DNA of 64,000 bases from Prochilodus magdalenae (taxonomy: Eukaryota > Chordata > Actinopteri > Characiformes > Prochilodontidae): positions 524,501-588,500 of the forward strand of contig JAMWET010001089.1 in assembly GCA_024036415.1 (NCBI GenBank), given 5' to 3'. How positions within the stretch are numbered: position 1 is the first letter of the stretch; every line of letters starts with the position of its first letter. The notes below the pieces were generated by a model. That model saw only the letters and a list, made by a program, of their open reading frames with translations, did no database searches and was not told the origin of the DNA. Positions 1 to 10,950 of this stretch are shown here, in pieces. Position numbers and translations under genes: made by a program.

Positions 1-3000
1 AGCTTTAATTAAGAGATTCCCACAGCTAACGAAAAAAAGAAATAGTGGTGTCTCTAGTCTTCATTGAAATAAATATGAAAATCAATCAATCGAGGATCGA
101 GAATAACAGTGAATTAAAATCACCATTCATCCGGCCAGCCCATAAAACGACATTAAATATGCCAGGGGAACAGAAAAAGATGCGTGGATATGGAAAATTC
201 ATAATATTCGTTACCAGAGATGAGGCAGGCATGGATCCGATAATAACAATTTGGTGTGATACGGCGGGATGAGATCACTATTGTGAATAGAGCGAGGCTA
301 TCTAGAAAAAAAAATAACTCAAGATGACGAGAGGAGGTTTTTGATAGGGGATAACAGATAGAAGGAAAACCTGTTTACTATTTGGTTTCTTATTTCATGA
401 AAGGAAGTACTCCCACGGATTCCACGATATCGCAGTTGTATAAGTTATGAATTTCAGAAACAAACTTGTGACATAGCGTGATGTGGAGTTAATGTACTGG
501 GTGACCATGAATGAATCCAAACACAGGATTTAATGGTGGTGCCAATTGAAATCTTCCACCACATTACTTCAACAGAGATAGCAGTGATTAAGAGATGGCA
601 CAAAGAGCTAAACAACCTATGTTCACTAAACATGGTAGGATCACGCAAGATAGGTGAGCATATTATCATATATCCACTTAAGCAAACACCGAGGTACTTA
701 CAATACAAGATGTGACGCATGGATTCTATAATTAATATCTACCATTGCATATCCAGCATGTAACCTAAGAGGGGATAAAATTGGGATGCCCCTTTCTGAA
801 GTTAAAATGGCAACAACCATTACTTTTAGAAATTAAACTTTCGAGTGAAAGATATTATACATACTCCAGGGAGCTTTTAGATCGTAAGATGGCTGTTTAT
901 TCTCACGGTGTGTGTATTCTTGCAAGAAGGGCAATGTGCAGTCCATCAAATAGATTTCAGATACGACTGAATTACAATTTTTGAAACGTTCTATATCGGG
1001 AGTGAGTGCGTGAGTTCCGTTATTCTGTCAGGGTTATGTTAAATCCTTAACACACTCCAACTTAAAAATTTAACGACTCCTTCAGCACTAATGTCCACCT
1101 TTAGGGGGATTACTGGACGTCAATCATACTACAGTTAGCATAGGCCGTTTGTGCCTGTGAAGGTTGACCGCAAATACCGGTAACGCAGGAAGAAAATAAA
1201 TAAAAAAAATACAATGAAATTCCACAAAAATAAGAAAATAAATTGTAAAAAAGAAAAAAAAAAAAAAAAAAAGCCCACCCACACCCTCGGGCCAGCGGCG
1301 TCCACCAGTGTCCTCTAGTCAACCCAATAAGTGAATTTTTTAAGAGAGACAGCACACAGACTACAACTTGGAAAGTCAAAACCCTAGATGAAACACCATT
1401 TCCGATCGAACTAAACACGAGACAGTAACAGTCCCTATAGGGCACGGCAGAGCAAAAAAAGTAGTGAAAAGTTAAATAAAATGTCCATTACGCTATAGGC
1501 GACACTACTGAACAACAGCAGCACAGTGTTCACCGAGCCTAATGTGGCGGAAATGAAATTCTGACCTATCCTCAATAACGCGCATGAAAACAGAGACCTG
1601 GGAAAAAATAAAATCTATGGCTTTTTTCAGCTTTTTTTGGGTTTTTTTATAAGAGTAATACCACACGGGAGGAGTATTACGGGGGGAAAAGGAACACCCG
1701 CACCCTTAATAGGGTACTGTACTCACATTACAATCCTCCGGTTATTGTTCCTCATCAATAAACTACATGATATTATGAGAGCCACCATCACATTCACTTC
1801 CACATGAACAATGATCTAAATTCACATCATATGGTCTCTCAGAGACAAATATACTGAGAATATGGAAAATGATCGCACAAAGCCAGAGGGAATAAAGGTA
1901 TGACAAAAGTAGACATAGAAAGATACTTCAGTTAGTGTAATCGTAAAAAACGCCCCCCGAAATGAGTGCCTCGTTCGGGGCGAAAAAGTATAGAGAGCAT
2001 GGGAAGTTGCCATCAACGACTTATGCGCGACAGTACTGAGGAGGGTACTAATGTAACGACGCCATCACTTGATTGACTCCGTCAATTTCGCGGAAGCCGT
2101 CTGCCGGACAAACCGCCCATTGAAGGCAGCGGCGCAGCTATTGGCTACCTTAAGCCGTGAAATCAGGAAAGGACCATGAGAAGGTCCATATTGGAAGCAC
2201 GAACACCACGTTGTTAGATCGTCTGGTATCAATCTTGAGAGATAGTCCAGCGCAGTGCTCAATAGTAACATGTAGCCTCAGCCAGCAATGATAGGTGCGA
2301 AGGAGGCTCACAAACACCGAGCGTGGTTTGGGAGCAAACACCTGCAAAGACGAGAAGCGATGAGCCCTAATCCACCCAGGGACACATGTGTCGAAGGGAA
2401 TAAAAGGCTTCCTTGAAGTAGCGAGGGGATACACTGGTAGTAGTCAGTTGAGTAAAGAGTCATCCTCCGGAATTCCCCACAATACGGCAGATTGTGGGCG
2501 ACGGCATGCTTGTTGGCTTCTAGAATTCCTCACATTTAGTATCCAAAACCTGGTGATCTCCCTGGGTCAGGTAGCTCCAACTTTAGCTTGCACCAGCTGC
2601 GACCATATCATCCTACATACATGGGTCGAATAAAGAGCGTGTCTTCGACTTCCGAAACTGGATGGTTCCCGGTTTTAATACCCATCGAGCTCTGAAGCAC
2701 TCATGGAATGCAGGAAATCTCGAGTCAGCTCGAGACTTCATTTCTTGAAGTCTCACGCACCTGGATCTTGGGCAATGGTGTTCTTTTGAATGGCGCGTGT
2801 CTGGAAGCTGCACCGCAACGGATTCCCGGGAGGAGGAGGGGGCGGGGTGACAGTTCCGGATTTGAAAGACGCTTGACTTCGGGTATTCACAAAAGTCGCC
2901 ACGGCCTAGCTCCACTGCCGCGGAGCCTCCCCGGATCGGTGTAAGTGGCATCACACGAACAACTGGTATGAGGAGGGAGGCCTTGCACCATAGGCCGTAA

Positions 3001-3700
3001 TGAGCGGCTGCTGTCGTTGGATGCTCGGGGATTTATTCGCCTTTTTGAGGCAAAAATCGCGGCGTGGAAAAATCAATGTAAGATGGAGGAACTACACTAT
3101 ACTATTAGGCTATTGTGCGAACGAAATATAACTCACAGAAATGAAAAACGTGAAAATAAATGTCACACTTATCTCTCAGAAAGCATTAACTTGCTTAGCT
3201 CACCCGGAGTACGACAATCCAGGCGACCAGGTCTAACTCCGATAGCCGAGAATAGTCAAACCGGAAGTCCTGAAGAAACAAATTTACAGGTATCTCCAGT
3301 TACAGTAGAGAAGTCATCTGGGCCACAGCTTCACGCATATTTAGCACGCTGTGGGTGGGGGGAGGACTGTGCTCGGAAACTACAAATATAACCCGAGATG
3401 ATGTCCATAGTGCTCATGCTTCAAAGTGAGTGGACGGAATCAACAAGAATCAATTTAGCTCCAAAAGGGGCGACACAAAGCTGGGAATGAGGTGAGAAAC
3501 GGGGCTAAAACTTGTGCTATCCTCCTGAGACAATTTGATAAGCAACCACTGCATCGCTTGTAAATGGCTTGCTAATCTGCTAACACGTCATCGTACACCG
3601 CTGTTTGTACCAGAAAAGTGCCTAGTTCCTGTTAAGTGCCAAATCCTATGTCAGCGAGGATATCTAACTAAGAGATCGCTCACATTGGCTAGCTTTATGC
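1..3700. other. Unassigned segment of non-fish-like composition
   Basis: I see no recognisable gene, fish interspersed repeat or microsatellite here apart from short A and T runs near 1255 and 1620. CpG is close to random expectation: about 16 in the first 600 bases and about 29 in 2041-2640, against about 5 in 9121-9720 of the same window. Unassigned open frames lie at 2613-2954 (minus, 113 codons, in GC-rich sequence), 3017-3391 (+, 124 codons) and 3535-3897 (+, 120 codons). None shows a motif I recognise. The segment could be scaffold-end contamination, a chimeric join or an unusual insertion. The right edge is approximate, between about 3.5 and 3.9 kb. Confidence 0.4.
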
Positions 3701-3944
3701 TAAGTGATAACAGAGAGAAAGAAACATACTACCCCCACAGAGAGAGCCAAATCAAATATGTTGTTTTGGACTTTCAGCCACAGAAGGGTATGGCATCAAC
3801 AGTAAGGCTAACGCTTAGAAAACTGCACCACTCCGGATTCCACAAACACTGCATGGCTGAGAGGAAACACCCTAGATTGGCTGCCAGTTCAACATAAGCG
3901 GACACACAGACATATACACTCACACCTGCCATCTACCATTTCCG

Positions 3945-4025
3945 ATTCACCTGACTGCATGTCTTTAGACTGTGGGAGGAAACTGGGGGAATCCATGCAG
4001 ACACAGGGAGAGCAAGCAAACAATT
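3945..4025 (+). repeat. Fragment of a common fish interspersed repeat
   Basis: The stretch around gcatgtctttagactgtggg, followed by a gaggaaact...catgcagacacaggg pattern, resembles a tail sequence found in very many copies in fish genomes. I know it by sight but cannot name its family with certainty. It is the first clearly fish-type sequence from the left end of the window, so it helps bound the foreign-looking segment. Confidence 0.45.
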
Positions 4026-4380
4026 CAAAATGATATATTTTTAATTGCTATCGTTGACACCATGCCACTCCACCCAAAAGCTTAATGTTTGCATTGGACC
4101 AACAATTTAAAATCTGAAATAAGATGCATTATGTATGAGAGGGAGAGAAACAGACGTCAGACCCGTGTATCGGTGGCAGCTAACTGGTAAGATATCTTTC
4201 TATAATATATCTTTCTGTAAATCATGGATGTCTATATCTATAATGAAAATACCTATAATGAATTTAGGACTGCTCCTCCATTAGTTCAGCAACCGAACAA
4301 GAATTACAACAGAATTCATTTAGACTTGCAAAGTTTCAATAGGACAGCAATGAAGAATAAACAGCCCCAATATGATAGAG
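4026..4380. other. Gene-free stretch
   Basis: AT-rich sequence with short repeated tatatctttctgta-like words near 4190-4220. I see no gene or recognisable element. Confidence 0.4.
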
Positions 4381-4384
4381 CGGC

Positions 4385-4695
4385 CTAAATCAATGAGTCA
4401 CGAGCAGTATGTGATAACGGGGGTGGGAGGAGAGGAGTCTCCAACTGCATCGTGGCATTCAGGGGCTCTTTACTGTAGCAGTACAGGAGGGATATCTGCA
4501 TTTCCTGAGTTTTCACCAGAATCGGTTTAGGAAGGTCGAACCCGAGCCCGTGTCTTCCCCCAGCGACAGGACTGACTGTACCACTCTTCCGTTTTCCAGG
4601 TGCACCACGGTTACATTGACGAAGACGTCTCGCTGGAAGCTGCATCACGCCCGAATGGTTAAGGGCCCCCGTCAATTCACGCATTAGTGAGCTAT
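4385..4695 (-). mobile_element. Probable tRNA-derived SINE inserted in an array unit
   Basis: On the minus strand, 4527-4600 reads like a tRNA-related head. A box-A-like gagtggtacagtcagtcc is followed by tgtcgctggggg and a box-B-like gggttcgacc, in the expected order and spacing. The rest would be the SINE body. It abuts the array at about 4695, just inside a copy of the exon-like unit, whose first codons are visible at 4696-4713 before the match is lost. I infer that the insertion interrupted that unit. The family is unnamed. Confidence 0.35.
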
Positions 4696-4713
4696 CATTT
4701 CGACATGACGTCT
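4696..4713 (-). pseudogene. Exon-like unit, 5'-only copy interrupted by a SINE
   Basis: On the minus strand a pyrimidine-rich acceptor-like tract ending in CACTGATAG is followed by six codons reading T-S-C-R-N-D. This matches the starts M-F-H-G-N-D and M-P-H-E-D-N of the fuller copies. Homology stops about there, where the SINE-like sequence begins. Confidence 0.4.
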
Positions 4714-5217
4714 ATCAGTGAAGAGGACAAGAGAGGAGTCTGTGAGACACATGGTAACAGTAATGTTCACAAGTTATAGAAACCAGTGTATGTACAGGCT
4801 ACTGCAGTTAACTAAACCCAGCACAGAAAGACACTTTTACACACAAACACTTAACACAGATTATTTGCTGAAATGGGGAAAATATCTAAATTGGCCTTTG
4901 CAGACATTACACATTTTTAGACACAGGGACTGATTTCTTGCTGTTAAGACTATTCTAATCCGTTCTTCCTCATGCCTGCAGCTCCCCACGCAGGGCCAGC
5001 TCGTTCTGTATAACTTTGAACTTTTTTTGTGTTGGGCTCTAGGCTAACTTGTGCGAGTCACCTTAAAGCAGACTAGTCATGTTGCTTTTGACTCTTTCCA
5101 CCAGCAGATGGTTTTACCCCTCAAATCATTAATTTACAGAAGAGCCGTTAATCATGTACCACCACCTACCTTGTGCTTCCACTCACTGGTCACGCTAATA
5201 GAAACACCTACACCTAC

Positions 5218-5427
5218 CCCCTTCTTTTGCCGTCTGACAGGATATGTGTTTACCTGGTATGGCCTAGAATGGGAGTGCGACCCTAAGCCTGTTTCCTCCA
5301 CACCAGAGGCCTGACTTGGCGTGGGTTTTTCAGGCTGCTCCCTCGAAGACTGTCTGCTAAAGGCTGTTCCACTCTCACCAGCCTTTTGGTTGGGGCATGT
5401 CTGCGAGCTGTCATTTCCATGAAACAT
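5218..5427 (-). other. Exon-like unit, copy A (210 nt, open)
   Basis: On the minus strand the block begins after a strong acceptor-like tract (ctctctcatcctctttacc then AATAG) at an ATG. It stays open for 70 codons and ends before GTAGGTGTAGGTG, a good donor. The peptide starts M-F-H-G-N-D-S-S-Q-T and is hydrophilic, rich in Ser, Gln, Glu, Lys and Pro, with no membrane segment. Length is a multiple of three. I do not recognise the protein family. Relative to the other copies the 3' end has a few extra G residues before the donor. Confidence 0.45.
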
Positions 5428-5689
5428 CTATTGGTAAAGAGGATGAGAGAAGAGTCTGTGAGACAAATGGTAACAGTAGTGTTCACGCAGTGTACTAGGA
5501 GGTTGGACCAATGGAAACTGATAACAGCATGTCTTTTTGAGGTGGGAGGTTTCATGGCTAAAGTTGGAACAGCCTGTGGCCAAGTCTGTATTAATTGCAC
5601 ATTGCTCCTAGTAAGAGCGAGTGTGAAGGTGCATCAATTAAGGCAGGTAAGTAGGCACAGTTCTGCTACAAGATACTGCAATGCACGAC

Positions 5690-5990
5690 AACATTATGGG
5701 TGGAACATACCAAGAGTTCACAAAGAGGGACAAATTGTTGGTGCACGTCTTGCTGGCGCATCGTGACCAAGACAGCAAGTCAGTTTGTGTAGTATCAAGA
5801 GCCACAGTATGCCAGGCGTAGTCAGGACATACCACCAAGAAGGACGAACCTCCACCAGCATCACGTGTGACCCCTGGCCCACTATCCTGCAAGAGAATGG
5901 CCTTAAACCCCTCAACCGGACCACTGTGCAGGACGCTTGTGATATGTCATTCCCAAGACCACTGATGCTGTATCGGCCGCAATAAGGAGC
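5690..5990 (+). pseudogene. Decayed Tc1-like transposase, N-terminal part
   Basis: Frame 3 reads E-G-Q-I-V-G-A-R-L-A-G-A-S around 5725-5764. A second frame then reads V-S-R-A-T-V near 5790-5810. Together these resemble the helix-turn-helix start of fish Tc1-like transposases (family pattern RGQIVGARLAGAS...GVSRATVSKV). A stop and a frameshift separate the two parts, so it cannot be functional. The catalytic domain was not found nearby. Confidence 0.45.
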
Positions 5991-5999
5991 CCTACACCC

Positions 6000-7010
6000 A
6001 TATAATAATATGATTGTAGGTCTGGTCTAACACCAGGCGTGTTTCAGTTTGCATGTCCAAACCGCCGATGATAAACCATGTCAAGTGTTTGTGCAGGGTA
6101 CTGAAGGAAACTAACCCCAGGACAGAAAGACACTTTCACACACATAAACACTAAACACACAGTGATAAACAGGGACGTACAATGATTTCAGATTCCTATA
6201 GGAAGCAGCGGATAACTGTTATGAAAATGATCAGCAGTTTGTAATTTTGACAGGAGTGCTTAAAGACAAAACTGACCAAAAACCTAAATTAGACTGAAAA
6301 CCTGAAAAGTGCGAATCACGGTCCTTTTTCTTATCAATGTATTGCCTCATAATTACCAGTAAGTGCTTGTGGAACTCAGCCACATCAGCATGCTGGTTAG
6401 GTAGCATTGTGTATAGGTAAGAAGGGCATGCATCAGCTACATAAAGAATTTAGGAGTTGAGGTCGTTACACGGAAGGGGAAAACAAAGTAAATAGATGAG
6501 CACACTAGACTAACTGTCTGACCATGTGCAGTACCTGACCCTACTTTAAACATTCGAGGTGCAGCAGTGAGTGCCCATCGATAGAAGCACATCCTGTTAT
6601 TGTGCACAGCACAATTAGGCAAACCATGCGCACTCGCACGATAAGCAGGCACACCCATGCCACGCATCCGAACGTTGATGCTGACTCCCCTTGGACACCA
6701 TGTCAAACATTGCCACAATAACGACTGCAATGGCTGTCATGCCAGTGACTGTTATCACCCCCCCCCCCCCAGAGTGTCCAGCAATGCGGGGTCCATTACT
6801 TCAGTGACGAGGTCCTCTGCTTATTGCTCACACAAATCCGTGTGTGGAGGCACCGTGGTCAGCACCAACATGTTTTTTTGTTGACATACATTATGTGTCC
6901 GGAAAACCTGGTGTCACTCCACCTCCACCCTTATTGCAAAATCTGCAGGAACTGTGTGAAAATATTCAACAGATGTCTGGCATGTTGTGTTAGCAACGTG
7001 ATTAAGCCAG
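6000..7010. other. Gene-free stretch inside the array
   Basis: Contains a partial copy of the array flank at about 6085-6170 (tgtgcagggtactgaaggaa, then the acacagtgataaacaggg word), then unassigned sequence with a run of C at about 6758-6770. No open frame here shows a motif I recognise. The 97-codon minus-strand frame at 6437-6730 is unsupported. Confidence 0.4.
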
Positions 7011-7056
7011 TTTGACCTGATAACTTTCTATTCACTCAGGTGCAAACACAAATGAA

Positions 7057-8120
7057 AGCTCTGTACCTGCCCTTTCCAAACTCACATACTCCATTACTGA
7101 ATAGAGCGCTAAAGGTGACAGTACTACTGATCTACCGTCACATAATATATCTGGCTATTTATAAACCTCCAAACTACCATACGAAACCCTACACCAGCAG
7201 TACAACACCACTATTAGAAGAGCATTCAGTAGTGTAGTACAGCGGTATGTGGTTTGGGACACAGCCTGGGTGAACAGACAGGTAATAAGAGGTGAATTTA
7301 TTATAAAGTTATTAACTGGTAAGTTATTAAAGCCACAGTCTGGAGAATATGAGCGCACGTGTGAGTGATTTTCACTGTTATTAGCAGAAACACCACACTT
7401 AGCATTTAGCTCTGTAACTCTAAATACGGTCACTTCTGAACAATTAGCTTCACCCGGGAGGCTACTGACAACTTTCACTGACATTTCCGTCAACACGGAC
7501 ATCAGTTCTCCACGAGGACGAGTAAGGAGAGACACAGGTTCGAGTAAAAGAGTGACAAAACGACGCCTATAAATGTTTATGTCGTGTACGTTCAGACTGT
7601 AAACCACACAGTCAACATTTCCTCTTTCGATTTCGCAGAAATGCTGCGACGCGCTGATCTTCCAACTTCAGCTCCACTAAGGACTCGGTGAGGAGTCTCA
7701 CTGAGAGAAACAGCTCCAGAAAACATGGAGACACTTCAGCTACTCACGGTTTCAGCTGTGTGGAGACGGCGGCGGAGGGTCTGCTCGGTATGGGGACAGG
7801 GGATGAAGTGAAAGCACAGACGGTTACTCGAATGTGAAAGTAAGAGCAGGATGAGGGGATTGTTCTTACTCTGAAACACGGTGGGCTGTACCTCAGAATA
7901 ACACCCCGCTCCACAGGAACTGGTAATAAAGAGCTCTTCGTTCCCATCTACACTTTCTTCTCGTTCCTCTCGTCTGCAGCTCCTTCAAACCAGCTCATTT
8001 TAAAAGTATCGTTTTCGTATTGGGCTTCAGGCTAACTTGTGCGAATCACCTTAAAGCAGACTAGTCATGTTGCCTTTGACACGTTCTACCAGCAGATGGC
8101 GCTACCACGCAAATCACTCA
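7057..8120. repeat. Duplicated block, left copy
   Basis: This block is nearly identical to 13457-14320. It starts around the words gaatagagcgctaaaggtga and cagtagtgtagtacagcggt and runs through ttcacccgggaggctactg and ggtttcagctgtgtggagac to the ccagcagatggcgctacc site. Differences are mainly indels: about 54 bases near 7152-7215 and about 170 bases near 7568-7738 are present here but absent from the right copy. Partial third and fourth copies lie at about 12083-12340 and 10140-10240. High similarity implies the duplication is young relative to the rest of the array. Confidence 0.75.
8089..8106 (+). promoter_or_regulatory. CTCF-like motif in array leader, copy 1
   Basis: The sequence ccagcagatggcgctacc closely resembles the vertebrate CTCF core consensus (CCAGCAGRKGGCGC type). 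The same 18 bases recur in the duplicate leader at 14286. The third leader at about 5101 has a damaged version ending in gttttacc. Binding is inference. Confidence 0.45.
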
Positions 8121-8263
8121 TTCACAGAGCCATTGTTCATGTACTGCCGCTCACTGGCCACTTAGAAAAACTGCCTTGTACATGCGCGTACTGGACAATT
8201 TATCAGAAACAGCCAACTTGTGCTTCCACTTACTGGCCATTATAATAAAACACCCACACCTAC

Positions 8264-8437
8264 CTCCTTCTTTTGCAGTTTGTTCGTGTTTTCCTGGTTT
8301 CCCCCAGAATCAGGGGATGTGTCTGTGTCTTTCCCAAGCCTGCGTTTTCCTTGGTGCTCCTGTGAAGACTGTCTGTTCAAACCTTCGCCATCCTTATGGT
8401 AAGGGTGGTTCTGTAAGCTGTCTTTTTCATGAAGCAT
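8264..8437 (-). other. Exon-like unit, copy B (174 nt, open)
   Basis: On the minus strand the block follows a pyrimidine-rich tract ending CATTGATAG and starts M-L-H-E-K-D-S-L-Q-N. It stays open for 58 codons and ends GAG before GTAGGTGTGGGTG. The C-terminal half (T-S-P-D-S-G-G-N-Q-E-N-T) aligns with the same part of copies C, D and E. Phase 0 in and out. Function unknown. Confidence 0.45.
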
Positions 8438-8513
8438 CTATCAATGAAGAGGATGAGAGAGGAGTCTTTGAGACAAATTGTGACTTATTATATACTATAT
8501 TATATAACTATTT

Positions 8514-8516
<3 letters not shown>

Positions 8517-8560
<44 letters not shown>

Positions 8561-8582
8561 TATTATTATTATTATTATTATA
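8517..8582. repeat. (TAA)n joined to (TTA)n, self-complementary
   Basis: About 14 TAA/AAT triplets run directly into about 8 ATT triplets. The sequence is therefore an inverted repeat able to fold into a hairpin or cruciform. It interrupts the array flank just after the conserved gagacaaattgtgac. Confidence 0.85.
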
Positions 8583-8756
8583 TAACTAATATATACATAT
8601 ACTTAAGTAAAACCAATAGGCCAGTTTGATCTGACAATTTTCTACTGGAACGTATTAACATTCTGCAAATAAGGTGAAAACATTCTTTTCTGGGCCTATT
8701 ATTTTACACTGGGAACTTTATTAGAAACACCCAAGCTGGCCACTGGCCACACCTAC

Positions 8757-8837
8757 CTTCTTGTTTAGCATTTCGGTGGGATTTTCCTGGTTTCCTACAG
8801 AATCAGAAGGTGAGCCTGAGCCATTTTCACTAGAAAT
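8757..8837 (-). other. Exon-like unit, short copy B2 (81 nt, open)
   Basis: The acceptor-like edge (ctctttactgacag) and donor-like edge (AAG before GTAGGTGTGG) are both kept, but the middle is deleted. The remaining 27 codons are open and in frame (I-S-S-E-N-G-S-G-S-P-S-D-S-V-G-N-Q-E-N-P...). An in-frame internal deletion that keeps both splice edges is notable. It lies about 320 bases from copy B. Confidence 0.4.
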
Positions 8838-9329
8838 CTGTCAGTAAAGAGGATGCGAGAGGAGTCTGTGAGACATATGGTAACAGTAGTGTTCACCAGT
8901 TATAGAAACCAGTGTAGGTGCAGGGTACTGCAGTAAACTAAACCCAGTACAGGAAGACACTTGCACACACAAACACTAAACACACAGTGATAAACAGGGA
9001 CGTATGATGATATCAGATTCATATGGGTAGCAGCACATAACTGTTCTGAAAATGATCAGCAGATGTTTCTGATTTGACTGACGACAGCAAATCAATACTG
9101 TTGATATTTTTACTGTACGCTGGAAGAGCTGAATGTTTCGATAATACATCATTTTATTACTTTTGTCTATTTAGCTGATTTTATATACCTAAAACATCTT
9201 TTTAGATTTCTCTGTACTGCTAATCCTGGTACATTTGGACTCGATCTCTACATCTCGGGTGTTTACTGTGGTTTGGGAACTCCTGCTCAAATGACATCTC
9301 TTGTTGGATGTTCTTCTCTTGCTGGATAA

Positions 9330-10140
9330 GGGAATAAACGTCTAAATTTTTTTATGTATCATTATCATATTCCTCTACCCTTCGCCCCTTTCCACTGTCC
9401 TCCATTTTCCACTCTGCACTGACTTGCATACCATCTTTTCCCACCAAATCTCTCTCTCATAAACATGCATGAAATGTAAATATAATCATTTTTATGTGCT
9501 CAAGAAACCACAGAAGAGTTCTAAAATGTAATTTTGACTGGTAAGATTCAGAATTGTAGATCTCCTAAAGTGTATTTTAAATCTCAGTAACATCACTGAT
9601 GATATCTATAAAGCTTTAATGACTAGTAATATCTTTCATTTTAGATATCCTATTTTTAATTATTACTCATTCTAATGTAATTATTGCTGATTAAAATGTA
9701 ATTACAGTTATATGTTTTACATAGACAAAGATAAAATGTCATTTCGTACTAGTTAAAACTGCACCCCGACTAATTATAAATATACATTTAGATCTCAGTT
9801 ATGTTATCCTTACAAGTCAAAAGAGAATTATAGATATCTATAACCATGTCTGGATCTGTACATCTCTCTAAAGCATATGTTAACTAGTCAGATTTCAGTT
9901 ACGGATATGTGGAACTGGATTTTACTTAGTTGAAATTAAATTGTAGATATTCGTAATTAGAATATCTACTGGTACAAATTTATTTGAATTAGGTCTCTTT
10001 AATTGGATGTGTTACTGGTAAACACAGAATTATAGATAAGAGTAAATCAGTGGTGACATTTTAGAAGTCAAAAAGTCATTATGGATATGCCATACGAGTT
10101 AAAGAAAATTACACTTTCCGTTTTCTAAGCTACTCATAAT
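9330..10140. other. Gene-free AT-rich stretch
   Basis: AT-rich DNA with many short words around tagatat and tagttaaa and strong CpG depletion. No gene, no long open frame and no element I recognise. Confidence 0.5.
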
Positions 10141-10325
10141 TTCAGCTGTGTGGAGACAGCAGCTGAGGGTCTACTTGTTACGGGGACAGGAGAAAAGTGA
10201 AAGTGCACAGACGTTTACTCGTATGTGAAAGTAAGAGCGTGCCTTATACATCTGCTTATTGGCCACTTTATTAGAAACACCTGCCCTGGACTTCCACTAA
10301 CCCACTTTAATAGAAACACCTACAC

Positions 10326-10500
10326 CTGCTTCCTTGATTTCCAGGTTGGAGGATTTTGTGTTTTCCTGTTTTCCCTCAGAATCGGGGGATGACCTTGAGT
10401 CTTGGTCTTCTACATGAGAGGACTGACTTTGCGCTGCTTTTCTGGGCTGCTCCTGTAAAGACTGGCTGCTTGAGCCCGCTTTACCCTCGCCATCCTTTGT
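10326..10500 (-). other. Exon-like unit, copy C (5' edge deleted)
   Basis: On the minus strand the frame reads K-D-G-E-G-K-A-G-S-S-S-Q-S-L and continues through S-P-D-S-E-G-K-Q-E-N-T-K, matching the other copies. The usual acceptor and first codons are deleted, so the body abuts an upstream CTCACAG. The donor has changed to GCAGGTG, with a possible GT donor three bases later. Open for about 58 codons. Confidence 0.4.
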
Positions 10501-10788
10501 CTGTGAGACAAATGGTAAGAGTAGTGTTCACCAGTTATAGAAACCAGTGTATGTGCAGGGTACTGCAGTAAACTAAACCCAGTACAGGAAGACACTTTCA
10601 CACACAAACACCTAACACACAGTGATAAACAGGGTGATAACAGACAACAATGATAACAGATTCATATTGGTAGAGCAAATAATGTTATAAATAATGTCTT
10701 TACTCTGCAAGAGCTGAATGTTTTGATAATGCTGGGCTACTGTACTAATATACAGCATTTTATTACTTTTGTTCATTTAACTGATTTT

Positions 10789-10950
10789 ATACAGCGCTGG
10801 CCCTTGTTCAGGCAGTGTCTGAGCTCATGGTGAGTTTTAGGCTCTAACCGTTCTGTACTAGCTGGAAATATTATCCAACAGAACACTAAGCACAACTGTA
10901 AGTCGCTCTGGATAAGAGCGTGTGCTAAATGCCTCAAATGTAAATGTATA
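10789..10950 (+). mobile_element. SINE inserted in one array unit
   Basis: The 3' part reads gtaagtcgctctggataaga, then gcgtgtgctaaatgcc, the tail shared by many fish SINEs. Comparison with the sister blocks at about 9180 and 13070 shows those run from ctgatttta straight to the next conserved word. The extra ~160 bases here are therefore a later insertion, flanked by tttata/tatata-like duplications. The tRNA-like head is worn. Confidence 0.65.

Noticed and set aside
4527..4600. A functional tRNA gene
   Set aside because: Box-like words are present but the arms do not pair convincingly and a SINE-like body follows.
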